Shown: piece by piece, positions 10,956-25,000 of the stretch
Numbering within the stretch: position 1 is the first letter of the stretch
How the letters are laid out: each line of letters opens with the position of its first letter
Origin: Chaetorhynchus papuensis
Lineage: Eukaryota > Chordata > Aves > Passeriformes > Rhipiduridae
Direction of reading: 5' to 3'
Assembly: GCA_013396525.1 (NCBI GenBank)
Contig: VWYX01001239.1
Location: 124,001 to 188,000 of the forward strand
Length of the DNA stretch: 64,000 nt
The notes under the pieces: generated by a model
Database searches by the model: none
Seen by the model: only the letters and a program-made list of their open reading frames with translations
What the model was told of the DNA's origin: nothing
Made by a program: the position numbers and the translations under genes

Positions 10956-11087
10956 CAGTTCAGGGTTCTGCCTCAGGAACTGCCCTCAGATACCCGCTAA
11001 AGACTCCAGAGCTTAGTAAATGGCCACCTCTGCCAGCTTGTCTGCCATGCAGAATGCTAAAGCACCTTAACTAATCATCTCTGTTGA

Positions 11088-11093
11088 AATAAA
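11088..11093 (+). terminator. ERI1: ERI1 proximal poly(A) signal (AATAAA)
   Basis: A canonical hexamer 133 bases after the stop, followed by T- and GT-rich sequence at 11139-11180, as expected for a working cleavage site. Confidence 0.65.
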
Positions 11094-11587
11094 GAGGAGC
11101 GTGGAAGCTTTTTGCTCTTTGAAACCTGTTAGAGCAATTTTTTTTTTTTTTGTACTGATGACTTCTGTTGTTGTTTCCAACTTTGCTAGCAGTGAGGTTG
11201 ATATCTGGAATCCAGACAAAGTGTTAAGCTTTTAAGAACATGTAATTTAAACACCTGCTAAGAGGGATTGGGCCTGTGTGCCCACAGCCTGTGGGCAGTA
11301 TTTGTTCACTGTGATGTACTCCAATCATATCTAGCATCATCTGCTTATTCATTGCACACAAATAAGCCATTCCTGGAAGAACTGAAAGAGCAGTGGTTGG
11401 GCTGGCCCTTCCTGATAAGGCACTCTGCTAAGGGTTCCTGCCAAGTTCTTTGTTTTTAACAAAGTCTAGGAGAAATGGGTGAGCGTTCATCAGTTCTAAA
11501 GCAGTAGAGGAGTACTCTGTTGGTTGGGGTATTTCTTTAAAGGATGTGTTCGTCTGCTTCCCCATCAAATGGAAGAGCTGGGTGTTG

Positions 11588-11593
11588 AATAAA
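11588..11593 (+). terminator. ERI1: ERI1 candidate second poly(A) signal (AATAAA)
   Basis: A canonical hexamer followed by a modestly T-rich stretch. It is a candidate alternative end. Confidence 0.45.
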
Positions 11594-12234
11594 AATTACA
11601 TTAATGTTGTATGATAGTATTTTTCTAACCGTGTTTCAAAGGAGAAGGTTCTTCAGATTTTCACTTCGAGGACCACATCTCCTATTCCTACATAGCTGCC
11701 CTTCATTTAATGTTGTTTTAAGACACTATCAGCCATTTGGTCTTACCAATGAGTGAAGTAAAGTAAGTTCAAAACATGCCAGGTTGTCAAAATTTCATGT
11801 TCTGTCATTATTACATAAAACAGGAAGCTTCTCATCCATGGCTAAAGACATGCTCATCTATTTTTGGTATCTTATTGTGCTTCTGCCACCATGAAGCTAT
11901 GCCTTTATTGCAAAATCTAACACTGGAAGATTAATATAATTTTATTATTAAAGGCCACAGCTAATTACTGACTAGTTCTGCTTTCTCCCCAGGCCTCAGA
12001 TAAGATGATATTTAGAAGAGGCCAGAGTGTTAATTTGCTTTGTCTCCATGGACTGTTACAAAGTGCACCATTAATGTGATCAACTTTGCATTAGAATGGC
12101 TTGTTCTGAAAAGTGGAATAATGTATTTTGGTTGCTCTTAGTTAAAAAAAAAAAAAAAGAAAAAGACATTTGCTATCCCTGTGTTACAATTCACTCGTTT
12201 TACCACTTACATTCAAGACACAAAATAACCAATT

Positions 12235-12240
12235 AATAAA
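12235..12240 (+). terminator. ERI1: ERI1 candidate distal poly(A) signal (AATAAA)
   Basis: A canonical hexamer followed within 25 bases by TTTGTTAAG and TGTTTG sequence. It is a candidate distal end for a long 3' UTR isoform. Confidence 0.45.
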
Positions 12241-12260
12241 CTTTGTTAAGAGCACTGACT

Positions 12261-13897
12261 GTTTGACTAATCAAACTCCTCCCAGCCTTGCTTTGCTCTT
12301 CTGACTGTTAAACTGTATCAATGGACCTGTGAAAACTTCCATTTTAAATTCATGTTAGAGGGAGAAGTGTTAGTCAATTCTCAGTTGCTTCATATGTTTT
12401 CTTTCCTGAATCACAGATTTGGATGGTCATAAATGCATAGAATGATGTTTTTTAGTTTCGGTTTTGTTTGGTTTTTTCCCCTGAAAGCAGATACCGTTCT
12501 CTTGTAGAGTTTTGTTGAACTTTACAGTTTCTTTTCCTTTTGTAGCCATACTTGATGGATTTTCAGAAGGTAAAATCCAAATCTCTGATGTGCTTACTCC
12601 TAAAACACCATTTATCTGTCAGCCCATATTTTGTACAAACTCCTATATACATGCTTTTCACTGTAGTTCCTCTTTTTCTGAAGTACCATGGTAATTTACT
12701 TCTTCTGTGTCTGAGTTACTGTTGTGCAAGTTTCTGTGATGAAATTGAGTCCAGTTCAGCAGATCTCCCCTGGACATGGTGGCAGCCAGAGACTTTATCA
12801 CTGGTCTTTATTTACAGGTCTGTAACCAGGCTCACAGTCTAATGAGAAACTTTTATTTGTTACAGATTATACTATAGGTTGCATAAGAGCTGTTGTAATT
12901 GTACATCATTTATTTTAAGTACAGAGTTGTTTATTTTTGCTAAGTAACATCAAAAGGATATTTTGAGATAAGGGTTAAATAATGATTGTTTTCTGTTTAC
13001 TGCTTGAGTAGGTTGGGATGTTTTTTATCAGTGAGCTGCAGAATTCAGTAGAATCATTCCAGATACTGTTTTATCTGTCGGATTAATGTCAAACTGTAAG
13101 CTGTAAGTATTTTTACGGACTATTTGATTCTGTGATTTTGAGATGAAGTGGATTTTAACAATGTTTGCTGATTTTTTTTGAAATGTAAACATACTTATTA
13201 AAAAAATTGCATATTTTTAAACATGTCAGGTACTGAATTTGGTCTGTAATGCATGAGATGATTTCAACAGTCTTGGGGGTCTTGGCATCAGCTCAGCTCA
13301 TGATTGGTCTTCTCTAGTGGACCAGCAACATTGCCATACCTGGGTAGCTTAAATCCCATGCATGTGACTAGTTCACAGCACTCGGTAATGAGATAAATTT
13401 TCCTGGGTACTTCATACCCCAGGGGAAGGAGGCACTTGGGGGAAAAAAAAAGTGGTTTGATGATTTTACTAGTGATGCTCATGTTCAGCCAAACAGTGTT
13501 TTTTCAGGTTGATCTCATTTGTTCATCCAAAGAAGCTTGCTGAGTGCATCTGCTGTAATGAATATTTTAATTTGTTAGAGGAGTCTTCCCATGCTGGAAA
13601 AATTAATTGACAGCTATGTAAAAAACAATCCAATCTCCATTTTATGCAGAAAAAAAGCATTCAGACATTGATTGCCTTGTTGATCGAGTTAGAGGCTTTG
13701 TTCTCTTGTTGCTTTTTATTTCACGTGTCGGGAGCTGTACTTGAGCAATTCTGCTACTACTGCAGACAGCCTTTGTGGAACAGTAGCAGCTTTAAACAAA
13801 GGGATTGCAAACTTAATTTCAACATGAGTGCTTTCAAGTAGATTTCTTAATATATATTTATATGAATGTGAGAGGGATTCACAGAATCTTGGGGTTA
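12261..13897. other. intergenic, possibly distal ERI1 3' UTR
   Basis: AT-rich with no gene recognised. An ATTAAA at 13197-13202 could be a still more distal ERI1 end, but this is weak. Confidence 0.35.
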
Positions 13898-14113
13898 TGT
13901 TAGGAAAAAAGGTTTCTCAGACAGGTTAAAGAGCAGTAGCCTCTCTGTCTCAGTGAGCAAATGGGAAGGAGAGGTCACAACAGTTCATAGCCTCTCATTA
14001 ACTCCTTGTGAGCTCTGGCTACAGGGGCCGCTCCCAGCAGGTCAGCTGTCCACAGAAACTGCTGCTGTCTGGGCTTGTCTGATAGTAAAATAATTTAATT
14101 ATTTGGTCTAACA
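13898..14113. mobile_element. possible small solo LTR or inverted-ended element
   Basis: The 216-bp segment begins TGTTAG and ends CTAACA, a six-base inverted pair with TG...CA ends like an LTR. The inside has an AT-rich stretch near the right end. No convincing target-site duplication flanks it and I do not recognise the family, so this is tentative. Confidence 0.25.
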
Positions 14114-17100
14114 AGGTAGTTGTTGTTTGCATATTTTGTTGGAAATTAGCATTGCAGTGAGGAGGGGGCTGTTGTCAGCAGTGGAAATAAGTAAAAACCT
14201 CAGTTCGCTTTACGTTCTCATGGCCTTGGAGAGCTCTCGGCGTTTCACAGCAGGCCTGGACTGCTCTTCGGTGACCTTGAGAAAGCAATGTTTTTTCACT
14301 CACTTCTCTCACCCTACACTTCCCATGGCTGCTTTTAATTCCTCCCTTTCCCTTTTTTTTTTCTACTAATGAATGTTTGCCTCCTCTGGAGAGAAGTTCA
14401 TGTTAGGTAAGATCTTTGCATGTTCTTTCTAATAACAACCAACATGCCCTTTATAAAGAAATTGGAAGTCTTACCCTGTGGAAGGTAGAGGAGACCCAGT
14501 TATTGAAATGGGCTAAATGTATGGAACATCGTTCTGCTGCAACCAAGTCCATTTCAGCCTTCTCTCAAGGACTTCATGTTTGGCAGCCCAACAGGGTAGC
14601 AGTGACAGCTCACCAGAAGGATTCCCCAGGTGGAGATAACGTGAGGTAGCCAGGGGTGGTCAGTACACGCTTCTGCTCTGCCTTGTACCGAGCTGTGGCC
14701 TCAGCTGAACAGCCGTGGTAGGGAGCAGGCCAACATTTCATTCTGGAACACCTTCCTCCAATGGAGAATGGGATGCTGATCTGCAAGTGTGGATGCTGAC
14801 AAGGTTTTGGAGGTTGAGCAGTTGCTTCTCTTTTGGGTTCCTTCAGGTTCAGTCCTTTCACATTCACAGCCTCCAATGCTGACTGGCTTTTGCCCTTTTT
14901 AAATTGGAGGATTTGGTGTTGTGTCAGGAAAACCTGAAGCAGCTCAAGGGATGTGCTCTTTAAACTAAAGGAGTGTGACTGCTTTGCACTAAGTGGCCCC
15001 ATATGAAAAAAGTCTTTCGAATGAATGACGAGCCTGAACACCTCTTCATGGCAGAGGTGACTCTGGGTGTGTTCTGATTATGGATGTGATTCCATGCCTC
15101 AGGCATCTGTCTCCTCTGTGGCCACTCAGTTCAGGAGTGCCCATGGGTAGCACCATGTCCTGCTCCTGTGATCTTGGTGTGGTCATAACTGCGTATCTTA
15201 CTTGTAAATCTTGTGATGCTGCTTGCAGGTATTTCATGGCGGGGTTTCTGCCTACTTTTCTGGCTAAATTAATGCTAATTATGAGGTTTTGCTGTTTGAA
15301 GTGAGTGCTACTAGTGGTCTTGCATCGGTAAAGTACTTGCAGGTGATTCTGACCTCCTCTGTTTACGTTCCCTGCTTCAGCAATGTTAATTTTTAAAGAG
15401 CACGTGTAGCCAAATGGATCTCTGTGAGCCAGAGATGTCCCAATAAGCAGGAATTGCTTCATTGTGGTTGTGTTCAGGTTTGGAGTGGTATGCAGGACCT
15501 GGGCTGCACGCGGGCTGTAAAGTGTGACACCCTTTCCCAGAGAGTCCCATGCTGAGCAAAATTTATTCCATATTAATTCCTAGCTTGAATTGATAAGTAG
15601 TTGAATACTTATGCTCTGGGCAGCATGGAAGTGCTTTATATGTAATTTAGAGGCAGGTGTAGCAGCCAGCTGTGAGACTCAGTGTGCCTCCTTTTCTCAC
15701 TTGAAAACACTCCTATGTTTGTGATTCGTTTCCATTCGTGCATATATGGACTAAGATGATAGAGAACTAAAAAGAAGGGAGAAGTAACATTTTACTAGTT
15801 GATCTAGGCAGTCTAGGCCAGATGTTACCTGTCCATATAGTCTGAGCATTTGATACAGCTGAACTTTGACAACAGGCTCTTTGGGATGCCAAGCACCATG
15901 TCCAGAGAGGGTGACTGGCTGCTACTGTGCTGAGCTTGGCAGTATTTAAGCTCAATCTGGGTCACACCACTCCAGGCAGTCTTCAGCAAACAGGCAGACC
16001 TGAAGATAAGGAGCATTTATTTGAGCTGAGAAGCCTGGGAGGGACATAGCTGAAAAAGAAATCAGTCTTCCAGCATCAGAGGGAATTGTGGTGGTGCCTG
16101 CAAAGCCTGTCTGTTGGTGTGCTGCACATCTCTCGGATTAATTTATTTCAGCTATGCTGGTGCTTTGTTTTTCCCCTTCTTAATCTGCAGAGTCACTGGG
16201 CATGTTTCTTCTTTGGACCCTTCTCAAAAACTTCTCATGTACTGTTTTTGGGGCCGGCTTCTCTGAAATGCACTGGTTCACTCCTTGTTCTTGCTTGTTT
16301 TGCGTACATGAAATAGTCCTTTCCTGACCCTGCCTGTACTGATTTTCTAACAAGCCATGTCTGGAAGCAGCTGTACTCTCTGCTGTAATCCTGTCTGCAC
16401 TGCTGGCCTTGCTGTTATGAACAGGTCTTACAGAAACCTTATCAGATCAGGGACTGCTGCCTTGTGTAGTGTGGGGTTGGGGTTCCTGAATGCTGCTGCA
16501 GCCATTCAGCAGACACCAGCAGTAGGGAAGACAGTATAAGTAAATGGAGAATCTGTTGGGTTCCTTCACATGTCATGGCAAACTGCTTGTGGCAGATTCT
16601 CATGGTTTAATGGTGCTTTCATTCATGCATGCTATCAAATGCACATCTCTGGAGGTGCTGCCACCATTAAGAGATTAGAAATCATGGGAAGGACAGGGTT
16701 ATTTTGAAACTAAATGACAATTAAATTAGAGGTGTGATGGGTATTTGTTTGTCTCATTGGTATTTGTTTCCAAACTAGAGCTGCATTGCTAAGTGTAGCA
16801 TCATGTGGAGGAGGTAGAGTGATGCTTTACTAGATTCTGCAAGTAAACCTGTTCAAATGCCTTTGATTTTTCCCATAGATCGTCATTAGACTTCAAGCAT
16901 GGAAAACCTGAGAAAATAATGTTTTTAAACTTATAAAAATCTTTAAAATTTTGGTTTTGAGGGATTGAGAAGATGCAGAGTTCTACATATGATTTCAACA
17001 TAGCAGGGAGAAGTTTTCTTCCACTCTACTCTGGGAGATGGTGATGTCCCTGCAAGTGTTGGATCAAGGCTTCCAAAATGAATGATCCCCAGACAATGCT

Positions 17101-18921
17101 CTTTCACTATGAAAACAGAATCACTGTAACAGCCTATGATTTAGCTCCCTTTCAGGCAGAAAAAAGAAATGCTGTCATGCTGTCCTCCAGCCAAGAGATC
17201 TGCCCACCTTGGTGGATACCAACTGACATAGACACTGGAGTTTTTGTTGTTTAGTGACATGGTTTGGCAGAGAGTGAATGAACTCCTCTGTGCTTGGCTC
17301 ATTTTGTCTGTGCGTGAAACATTTCCGTAGACGGTGTAGTAGATGTGTCATACTGGATGAAACTCCTGTCTTGAACCAAGGTAGTTGTGCTCAAGGCTGC
17401 AGAGCTGCTCTTCTGAGCCAAGACACCACAGACCTAATTGAGGTCCCTCTTGGTAGCTGTGGTAGTGAGCAGAATACTCTGAGGTGGAAACATGAGCTTT
17501 TGTGTTCGAGAGATGGAGAGCATGGATCTTGGCTGTGTGCCGCTGGGTATAAAGGAAGCTTGTCCCACTGTGTTCATACTGGATATGAAATGGCTTCACA
17601 GCTTAACAACTGAGCTGGTGGCTGCAGCCACATGGCCATTGCTGTGGGGAGCTTTCCATCTGTTCCTCCTCTTCTGCCATCTGCGGAATATTTTTAATTG
17701 TGTAAAATCTCCTCGAGCACATCCTACAGCTCAGCCAGTTCCTTGTGCTCTAGAGCCATATATGTAGTTTTAATCTTTAAAGTGCCCCCACCACCCCTAA
17801 TCTTTGAGTTTTGAAGCATGTGTAGAATGGACTGAATTGTCTTCATGCACTTTAGCTGACCTCTATTCCTCTATCCACACCACCTAACTTTCAATCTGTC
17901 AGACAACCATTGCTCTGTTCACTTATGTTTTTTTTAGCAGGACAAAGTCTCTATAGCACACCTTGAAGTCCAGCTGCCTGCTTTCTGTCCCCTTTTTGCT
18001 TTTCTATTTAAGCTTTCCATTCTGTTCTGCACCAGCTGTGCTCTGCATGTCTGGGATACAGCTTCCCTTTTGTTTTGCCTCTTTCTTCCTCTGCTTCCCT
18101 ATGCTGTGGTCCTGACCATGGCATCTTACCACAGTTCAGCAGCTCCTCAGTGTCAGACACAGAACCTCCCAAAGCATGTGCAGTTGGGCTGAGCCCTGTG
18201 ATTGCTTTAAGGAAAGAGATAAGTGTAGTAACTCTTTGACACTGACTGTGGTTTACAGCGAAGTTACTAGCCCTGCTCTAAAGAGGAAATCCAGGCATAG
18301 AATTAAATTGCTGTTCAGGTTCATGCAATGACTAAGGGAAGTGCTAGAAATGGAAACCAGCTGCCTTGTCTCTCCAGCTGCTGTCTTCCCCAAACCTTCA
18401 ACTGTTTCCCTTCAGTAGACAACATTCTAGTGTAGGCTGCCACCAGAGAAAGAAGCTGTGCCACTGCTGTTGTAATTTTGGCGGAGCTCTTGAAGACAGG
18501 GCCTTGCCTGAGGGAATTCCACACAAGCTCCCAGTCTCCAAAGCAGCTGGCTCTGCATGTCCTCTCTGGACAGGCAGGAAGTGTCTTCTGCAAGTGTTTT
18601 CCTGAGCAATGGGACAGTGCAGTCTGCCTGCCCTGGCTCTAGCACTGAGACTTCCAGTAGCTCTGAGTGCAGGCAGTCACTTGAGCTGACAGCATAAAAC
18701 CCTCTGGACTGTGTTTGTGATGACTGCAAAGCAACATCAGCAATTGCTCTTCAACTCTCTTATGCTGCCAGGAGTTGTGAAGATTAGTGGAAGTCACACT
18801 GACATGAATGGAGAAGGAATGTCTAGAAGCACCAGAAAGAAGGCATTAGAGGTGTCTGGGAATGACAGGTGCTGACGGCACATGTGTTAGCAGGTCATCA
18901 AAATTACAGCACACCTACAGC
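14114..18921. other. intergenic, no gene recognised
   Basis: Unique-looking sequence. Several open frames of 60-143 codons occur, overlap on both strands, and match nothing I know. No promoter-like CpG island is present. Confidence 0.4.
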
Positions 18922-19095
18922 TCATAGAATCCTAGAATGGTCTGGATTGGAAGGGCCCTTAAAGATCATCTAGTTTCAGCCCCCCTGCCATAGGCAGAGA
19001 CACTTTCCACTAGATCAGGTTGCTCAAAGACCCATCCAACCTGGCCTTGAACACTTCCACGAATACCTACAGGGAATGAACAATGGGCAGCCTAA
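18922..19095 (-). mobile_element. CR1 LINE 3'-end fragment (antisense)
   Basis: The plus strand reads TCATAGAATCCTAGAATGG, then TTGGAAGGGCCCTTAAAGAT and CATCCAACCTGGCCTTGAAC. These are the reverse complement of the classic CR1 3' tail with its ATTCTATGA-type repeat. Only the last 170 or so bases of the element remain, the usual 5'-truncated form. The right end is approximate. Confidence 0.93.
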
Positions 19096-22000
19096 ACCCT
19101 GACAAGACAAATCTGAAATCTCAAGGCATAAAAATATGCTGGTTGGATAATAAAGGAATGGGATTGGGGCAATTAATTGTTGAGATAAAAAGACAAAAGA
19201 CAGTGAGGACACCCTAATGATTCACAGAGCTAGGACAAGATAATTCTAGGATTATAGTTATGCCAGGATCCTCTACCAATCCATGTTGTTTGATTTATTT
19301 TGGCTTCATGAGAGCATGAAATTTGGTCTTGGCAGAATATATGCAGACAAATCCTTGGGTTGCAGGGTGTCTGTGGACCATTTCAGATGCTGCAAAGACA
19401 CCAATGATTTACTGGATTGTAGGGATCCCACACAATACAGAGCACAGTCTGGCTGTGCTCACAGCCATCCTTGCAGTATCTACCATCCCGAGAGAGAACT
19501 CAAAGGATGGCAGGGGACTGTAGTGTCTTACTAAAAAACAATTTTGTTGATCCACTCTGAAGGGTACAACCTCAAATGTGTGAGTCTTTCCAGATATAGT
19601 GTACAGAAGTATGATGGAGCATGCATTTTCAGCAGAGTTTAATGGTAAATGGAGACCAGCTAGAAAGTTGTTTTCTCAAAAAGACAGAAAGATTAGAAAT
19701 GATTCTCACTTGCTGGATTTGCCATAGAGTTATAGCTTTCAATCTAGTCCTGTTCCAATTCCATTTTATTTCTTCCTGTCTCAGAAGAGCTTGGCACAAA
19801 CACCATGTAAGTCCCTCTATCTTAAGCTCTTCAAGAATTAGACCTGTAGGGCCTGCTAGGGGAAAGATTTAGTTATCTAAACACAGGTGTCTGGTGCCCT
19901 CTAGTATCTGAGCTGTCTGCACAAAGCATGTGGGACCTGCAGGACCTCCTGTCTTCTGAAGCAGCAGCTTGAGGCCAGCCTGGAGACCTGAGACATCTCG
20001 AGTAACACTGCTGCTCATGCCTGTGTGTGGGCACTGGAATGGTGCCCCTGGAGCAAGCCCATGGCCCAGTCAGCTTAACAGGAAGAGACAGGTACTGCCA
20101 GAGGATGAACTGTCCCATTGGTCTTTGCTGCCTCTCTATGTGACTTAGCTGGGAGGTGGAAGCTGCTGCTGCTCCTGCTGTGCAGCATCCAAGCTTCCAC
20201 AGAGCTTTCACTAGAGAGATGGGGATTTCAGGCAGCCAGGAGAGGGATTGCAATTTTGAGGCCCAGACATCAAAGGCTTTGGGAAATGGGGAGGTATTTC
20301 TCTTCAGCCTTTCCAAAAAGCATGAGAGGAAGACAGCTAGATCTGGATTTAGATGTTTTGTTTCTGCACTTCAGTGCAAATGAATAGCGACAGCTGCTCT
20401 TCGATTGCTAAGGTTGGGATCACGTTCTGCTATACTTTGCACTTTGCACAGGGGTGGTGGAGGAGCTGATCTGGAAGTCAATTACTTGCCAAAGTCCTCA
20501 ACTGCAGATCAGGGTGCTTAGCCTTTGGCCTTTAGAAAGTCTTGAACTGATTCAAAGTTGGGAAGAGTCTGAAGCACTTGCTGAATTGAGGAAAGTGTGG
20601 TGCTTGTTTTTTGGTAGTGGTTTGGTGCTAGTATTTAAGCTGGGACGAAGAGATTTCAGCTTTTCACATTCGTAGAACAAAATGCCATTTGGGATGCCTG
20701 GTCTTAGCACTTTCAGGGTTAGGTGTCACTCCTTTTCAGGGAAACTTCTGCCTGCCAAAGCACCTCTGTGGTTGTCTGCACAAACCACAAAGACTGAGAC
20801 TGTTGTCTCTCCTCGTGGAACATGAAAAGGCACATCCTGCATGGGCAGGACAGAGCTAATTTATGTGCAACTGCATGAAAACAAGTGAAGCAAACCAGAG
20901 TGCTGAGCAGTGAACCCAGTCTTGCAAGACACTGAGACACAGCTGATTATAGGTGAAAGAGGTTGTCAAGAGAACTGTCTCTCCCCTGCAAAAATAATGG
21001 CCCCCAAAAATGGAAGGAAAAAAAAAGAGTATTCTTCGATTTTATTTTTCCCCTTGTAATTTTGGAGCAGCCAGTCTTTCTGGGCTGCCTTTAGCTCCAT
21101 CCTTTTTCTCAAAAAGCAGTTTTTCTGTGCTAGAGACTGTTCCTGGTAATGGACTCCTGCCTCTGGAAAAGGTAATGCAAGGCCTCAAAGGGATGTGCAT
21201 GCAGCACTGATAGCACAGCACTAGCCTCTTCCACAAGCATAGGAGTGCTTTGTGTTAATTATTTAGCCAGGAGAATTGGAAATGGCTGTGAGACTGTTGA
21301 AGGCAGAGGGGGACAGCAGTAAGAGAAGTGCATCTAACGATGGACTCTCCACACTGTCTTCAGTCTGGTCCCTCAGACAGGCAAGAAAACCCCACTGGAG
21401 AAAGAGGATAGTCTCACAGAGAACAAGAAAGAATGCAAAGTGGAAACAAGCAAATACATGCATAAGCATCTGCAAAAATGGTGGTGAAACCTAGCCATGT
21501 GCTTTTCAGGCAGAATCCTCCTCTTCCCTATGGGCTGTATCTCTCTTCTACCCACAGGTAGGATTTACAGGTACTGGAGGGAGCAGGGATACCACCCTTG
21601 GCACAGCCCATGGGGCAGGGAGTTACAGAAGTACAGGACTGGCAGACAGCTCCAAGGCTGAAATGTGTTTTGCATGAACAGTTTGTACTGTTCTGCGTAA
21701 CAGACATCTGCAAACAGACCTGCAAACAGGTAGCAGGGCTAAGGTTTGCCAGAGAGTTTGCTTGCAATGAATAATTCAGCCAGTCCTGCTACCCTTAAAT
21801 TTAGATAATAGTGCTGCAGCCAAAGGCTTTCCAAATTTGGCAGCTAATGCTATTATGGACTTGTCTCCATGTTTAGCCTGGGGCCTGCACTATTTCACAG
21901 GTGACTTTGACCTTGTGTGACAGCATCATTGCAAACTGGTTCCCTTTTTACCTGGCAAATCAGGCACAAATTCTTTCACCAGGTTGCTAATACCAAACCT

Positions 22001-25000
22001 GTAAAGCAGCCGATGGTGTTTTAGAGGAGACTGAAAACAGAGCTGGAGGTGGGGGGATGCTGGCTGCAGCTGGGCATCTGAAACACCTTCCTGGAGTTCA
22101 GCAATTTTTCTTCCCAGTGCCATCTTGCCACTGGTCACTCAGGGTCCCCAGAGAGCTTAGCTGGCACCTACTTCTTGGACTCTGAATGATCTCAGGGTTT
22201 CTGCAGGTGACATCTCCTTTCTCTTTGCCTTTTCTGATGACTGTAGGACACCCTCTGTATACAACACTATAGGATTCATTCCAGTTCATCTTAACCCCAG
22301 AACTGGCAGGCTCAATACAAAAAAGAGTCTTCAGTGAATGCTAAGGGACTCAGAAAACAAAATTGCACAAGATCTTAAAGGACTTCTGAATAAATAGTAT
22401 GCAAATGTAACTCTAGCATCAACCTTAAACCCAGATGCATATTTGATGAGTAAGCCTTTCCTGCAGTCCATGTTACCATGGATTTGGTGTCCACACCTCT
22501 CTCCCAGTTGCTGCCCTGTTTGCTGCTGAGATTGTCACACCTCTGGGGACAACTCCTGATGGTGCTTATCCAGCTTCACTCTGGTTTTTGGATGGGACAG
22601 AAAGTGTCCTTGATGTTCTAGAGTTTGCCCTCAGGGGTGTTTTCTCCTGATGAGCTCCCACCCACGTGACAGGAGCAAAGGAGATGGTTGGTTTCCATTT
22701 GCTTTTTGTTTGTAGCTTTGTTTCAGAAGAATGGTGTCCAGTTTGAGGACCTCCAGAAAAAAGATGTCAACAAACTGGAGTGATCTGAGCAGTCATTATA
22801 TGTAAACAGGCTCCAAAAATACAAGTTGGCAGAAAACCACAGTCCTTACTGGTAAGGCAGGAACAGTCCTTGGACAGGGTGGTTTCTCTTATTAATGGTG
22901 TATGTGTGATGGAGAGACATGCCTTTCTTCTGAGCCATGGCTACGGGGAGAGGCAGGGTGTGGGGAAATAATGCTGCTCTCATCTTTTACTCAATGCACT
23001 TCTGAGCTCTTGACACTGGGGGAAGTGTCCTGTCAGGCAGGAAGGGTCTGAATGTGCTCAGGGAGAGGCAGAACTGAGGAAAGTGTCAAGGCAGGAGGTA
23101 GAACTTCATAGTTTTGCTCAATGCCTGTATCTGGCCCTTTCTTACGGGTCCAAGATGAATCCAAGTACATTTCCAAGGTCAACCACCAAGGACTCGGAGG
23201 TGAGAAGGACCAATGGCTTCCAAGTCATGGAAGTGCTAGTAGCCAATTCTCCAGAAAGAGCAGGAGGCTGCATGTAGCCATAAGCATTACTCGAGATGCT
23301 CAGGCCAATTTCAAGTTTTAGACTTTCCTGAAACTCCTAAAAAAGCAGCAGCATTTTTTTCCAAGTTGCTAGTGCTTTTTTCCCCAGCCCTAGGTTCTTT
23401 TTTTAGACTTGTTAATGTTTGATACCACGTGTTCTTGATTTGTCTGTGGACTACGGAAATAGAGAAGTCTTGCTTTATTAATATACAGAAAGTCTTTTGG
23501 TCTCTAGCAAGCAAAATGTAAGGAAGTATTGAAGTGATGTTTACCTTACACATTATTTCAATTTTCAGATATTTGCAGTCCCCTGTGATGTAGCAATTTT
23601 TTAGTGGCATTGTGTTCTTGCTTGTTTACTTTGTAAGAGTTGGCTGAAGATAAATTTCTGATTTTGTATTGCTCAAGATGTCAAATAACTGGAAATGTCA
23701 CTGGGGCAATGAGGGTCTCATCTTGAGGAAGGTCATTGCTTATTCAGGTGTCCTTTTTGCCAGCTCTAACTGGAGCAAAATGTTGGCCAAGTAAGTTCAG
23801 GCAATCTTTTGCAGAGAGGCAAGCACAACTATCTTTGGGAGATGAAAAGCACTGATATATCTGAGGTCAGTAACCTCCAGAAAATAGGTCCCACTGGATG
23901 CTTGTGCCATTGTAGGCATTTTCACCATGGCTGGCAATCACTTAAGCCAGCTGCAATAGTTTCTGCTTGTACTGCTGAAAACTCTGTTTACGGATTGTGC
24001 ATAACAGAAAACAACATCTAAGAAGGAAGCTTTGAGTTTCACAGTTGTTGAGAAATTCAGGGCCAGTCTCTAGTCTGTGTTTGTCCAGTACTAAATCTTC
24101 TCTTTGGAATTTTTCTTGGTGTTGTCACACAAGGCTGTAGGGCTCTGGATATTTTTGAACACTTTTGAGAGCCTTTTTCTGCTTGAGAAGGCCTTCCAGT
24201 TGCTGGCAAGCTGTGCTCATACTGAATTCTGCTTTACACGGTCAGTTCATAGCCAAGTGTTTGACTGCAAGGTGGTCTGTCCTTAGCTCATCCTCAGAGC
24301 AACATAGAAAAGGCCTCTGCGTGGGGAAACACAGTGAGGTCTCCTTGCTCAACAGCTCAGAGCTGAGAATGGAGAACACTTACTCTGCCAGTGGCAAGTC
24401 ACTGGTTTTACAGCTTGGACACACTGTCAGCTGCACAGTGACTCCTTCTCAGGGCTCTCCTGTGCAGTCCTGGTGCCTTGTGGTAGACAAGGGCCTGACC
24501 AGAGCAGCCCAGCTGTGTCCCACCCTGCTATGCTTGTCTGTGGAGTTGATGGGCAGTTCTCACCTCTGGTCACTGTGTGGCTCTGGCACTTGGTCACGTC
24601 GTCTCAGATTTGGCACTGGGACTTCCTCCCTGGCCTCCTCCTGGGAAAGGGCTGAAAACAGCTGTGATGGACCATCTTGTTTGCCAAGTGTCAAATGTTT
24701 GTGCTTGGAGCAACACAAACATCTCTGTACTTCCAGCCTGGCTTTTCTGCTCTCAGGAGCCAGCAGCAACAGGGAATCTCCCACCAAGTCACATGGGGTG
24801 TGATGTCCTTGGAGGAGAATTCCCACTACTGCTATGCTCAGCCTTGATTTTTGCTTTGGAGGAGAAGTTTCACAGGTGTCTCCTGCTGCAGCAGACTGAC
24901 AGCCTGCTGCAGCAGTTCGCTCCTTTCTGCAGACTTCTGACCTTCCCAGGAGCAATGTTTGACCAAGGCAGATCTGACTGACAGAAAGACTGCAGACAGG

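Larger units (their letters stand above)
10956..12260 (+). other. ERI1: ERI1 3' UTR (extent inferred)
   Basis: AT-rich sequence after the stop codon, with AATAAA hexamers at 11088, 11588 and 12235. The true end depends on which signal is used. The short form would end near 11110, and longer forms near 11610 or 12260. Confidence 0.6.

Noticed and set aside
24165..24803. 212-codon plus-strand frame and overlapping minus-strand frames
   Set aside because: It opens at TTG, has no known domain, no splice or promoter context, and several frames are open on both strands at once.
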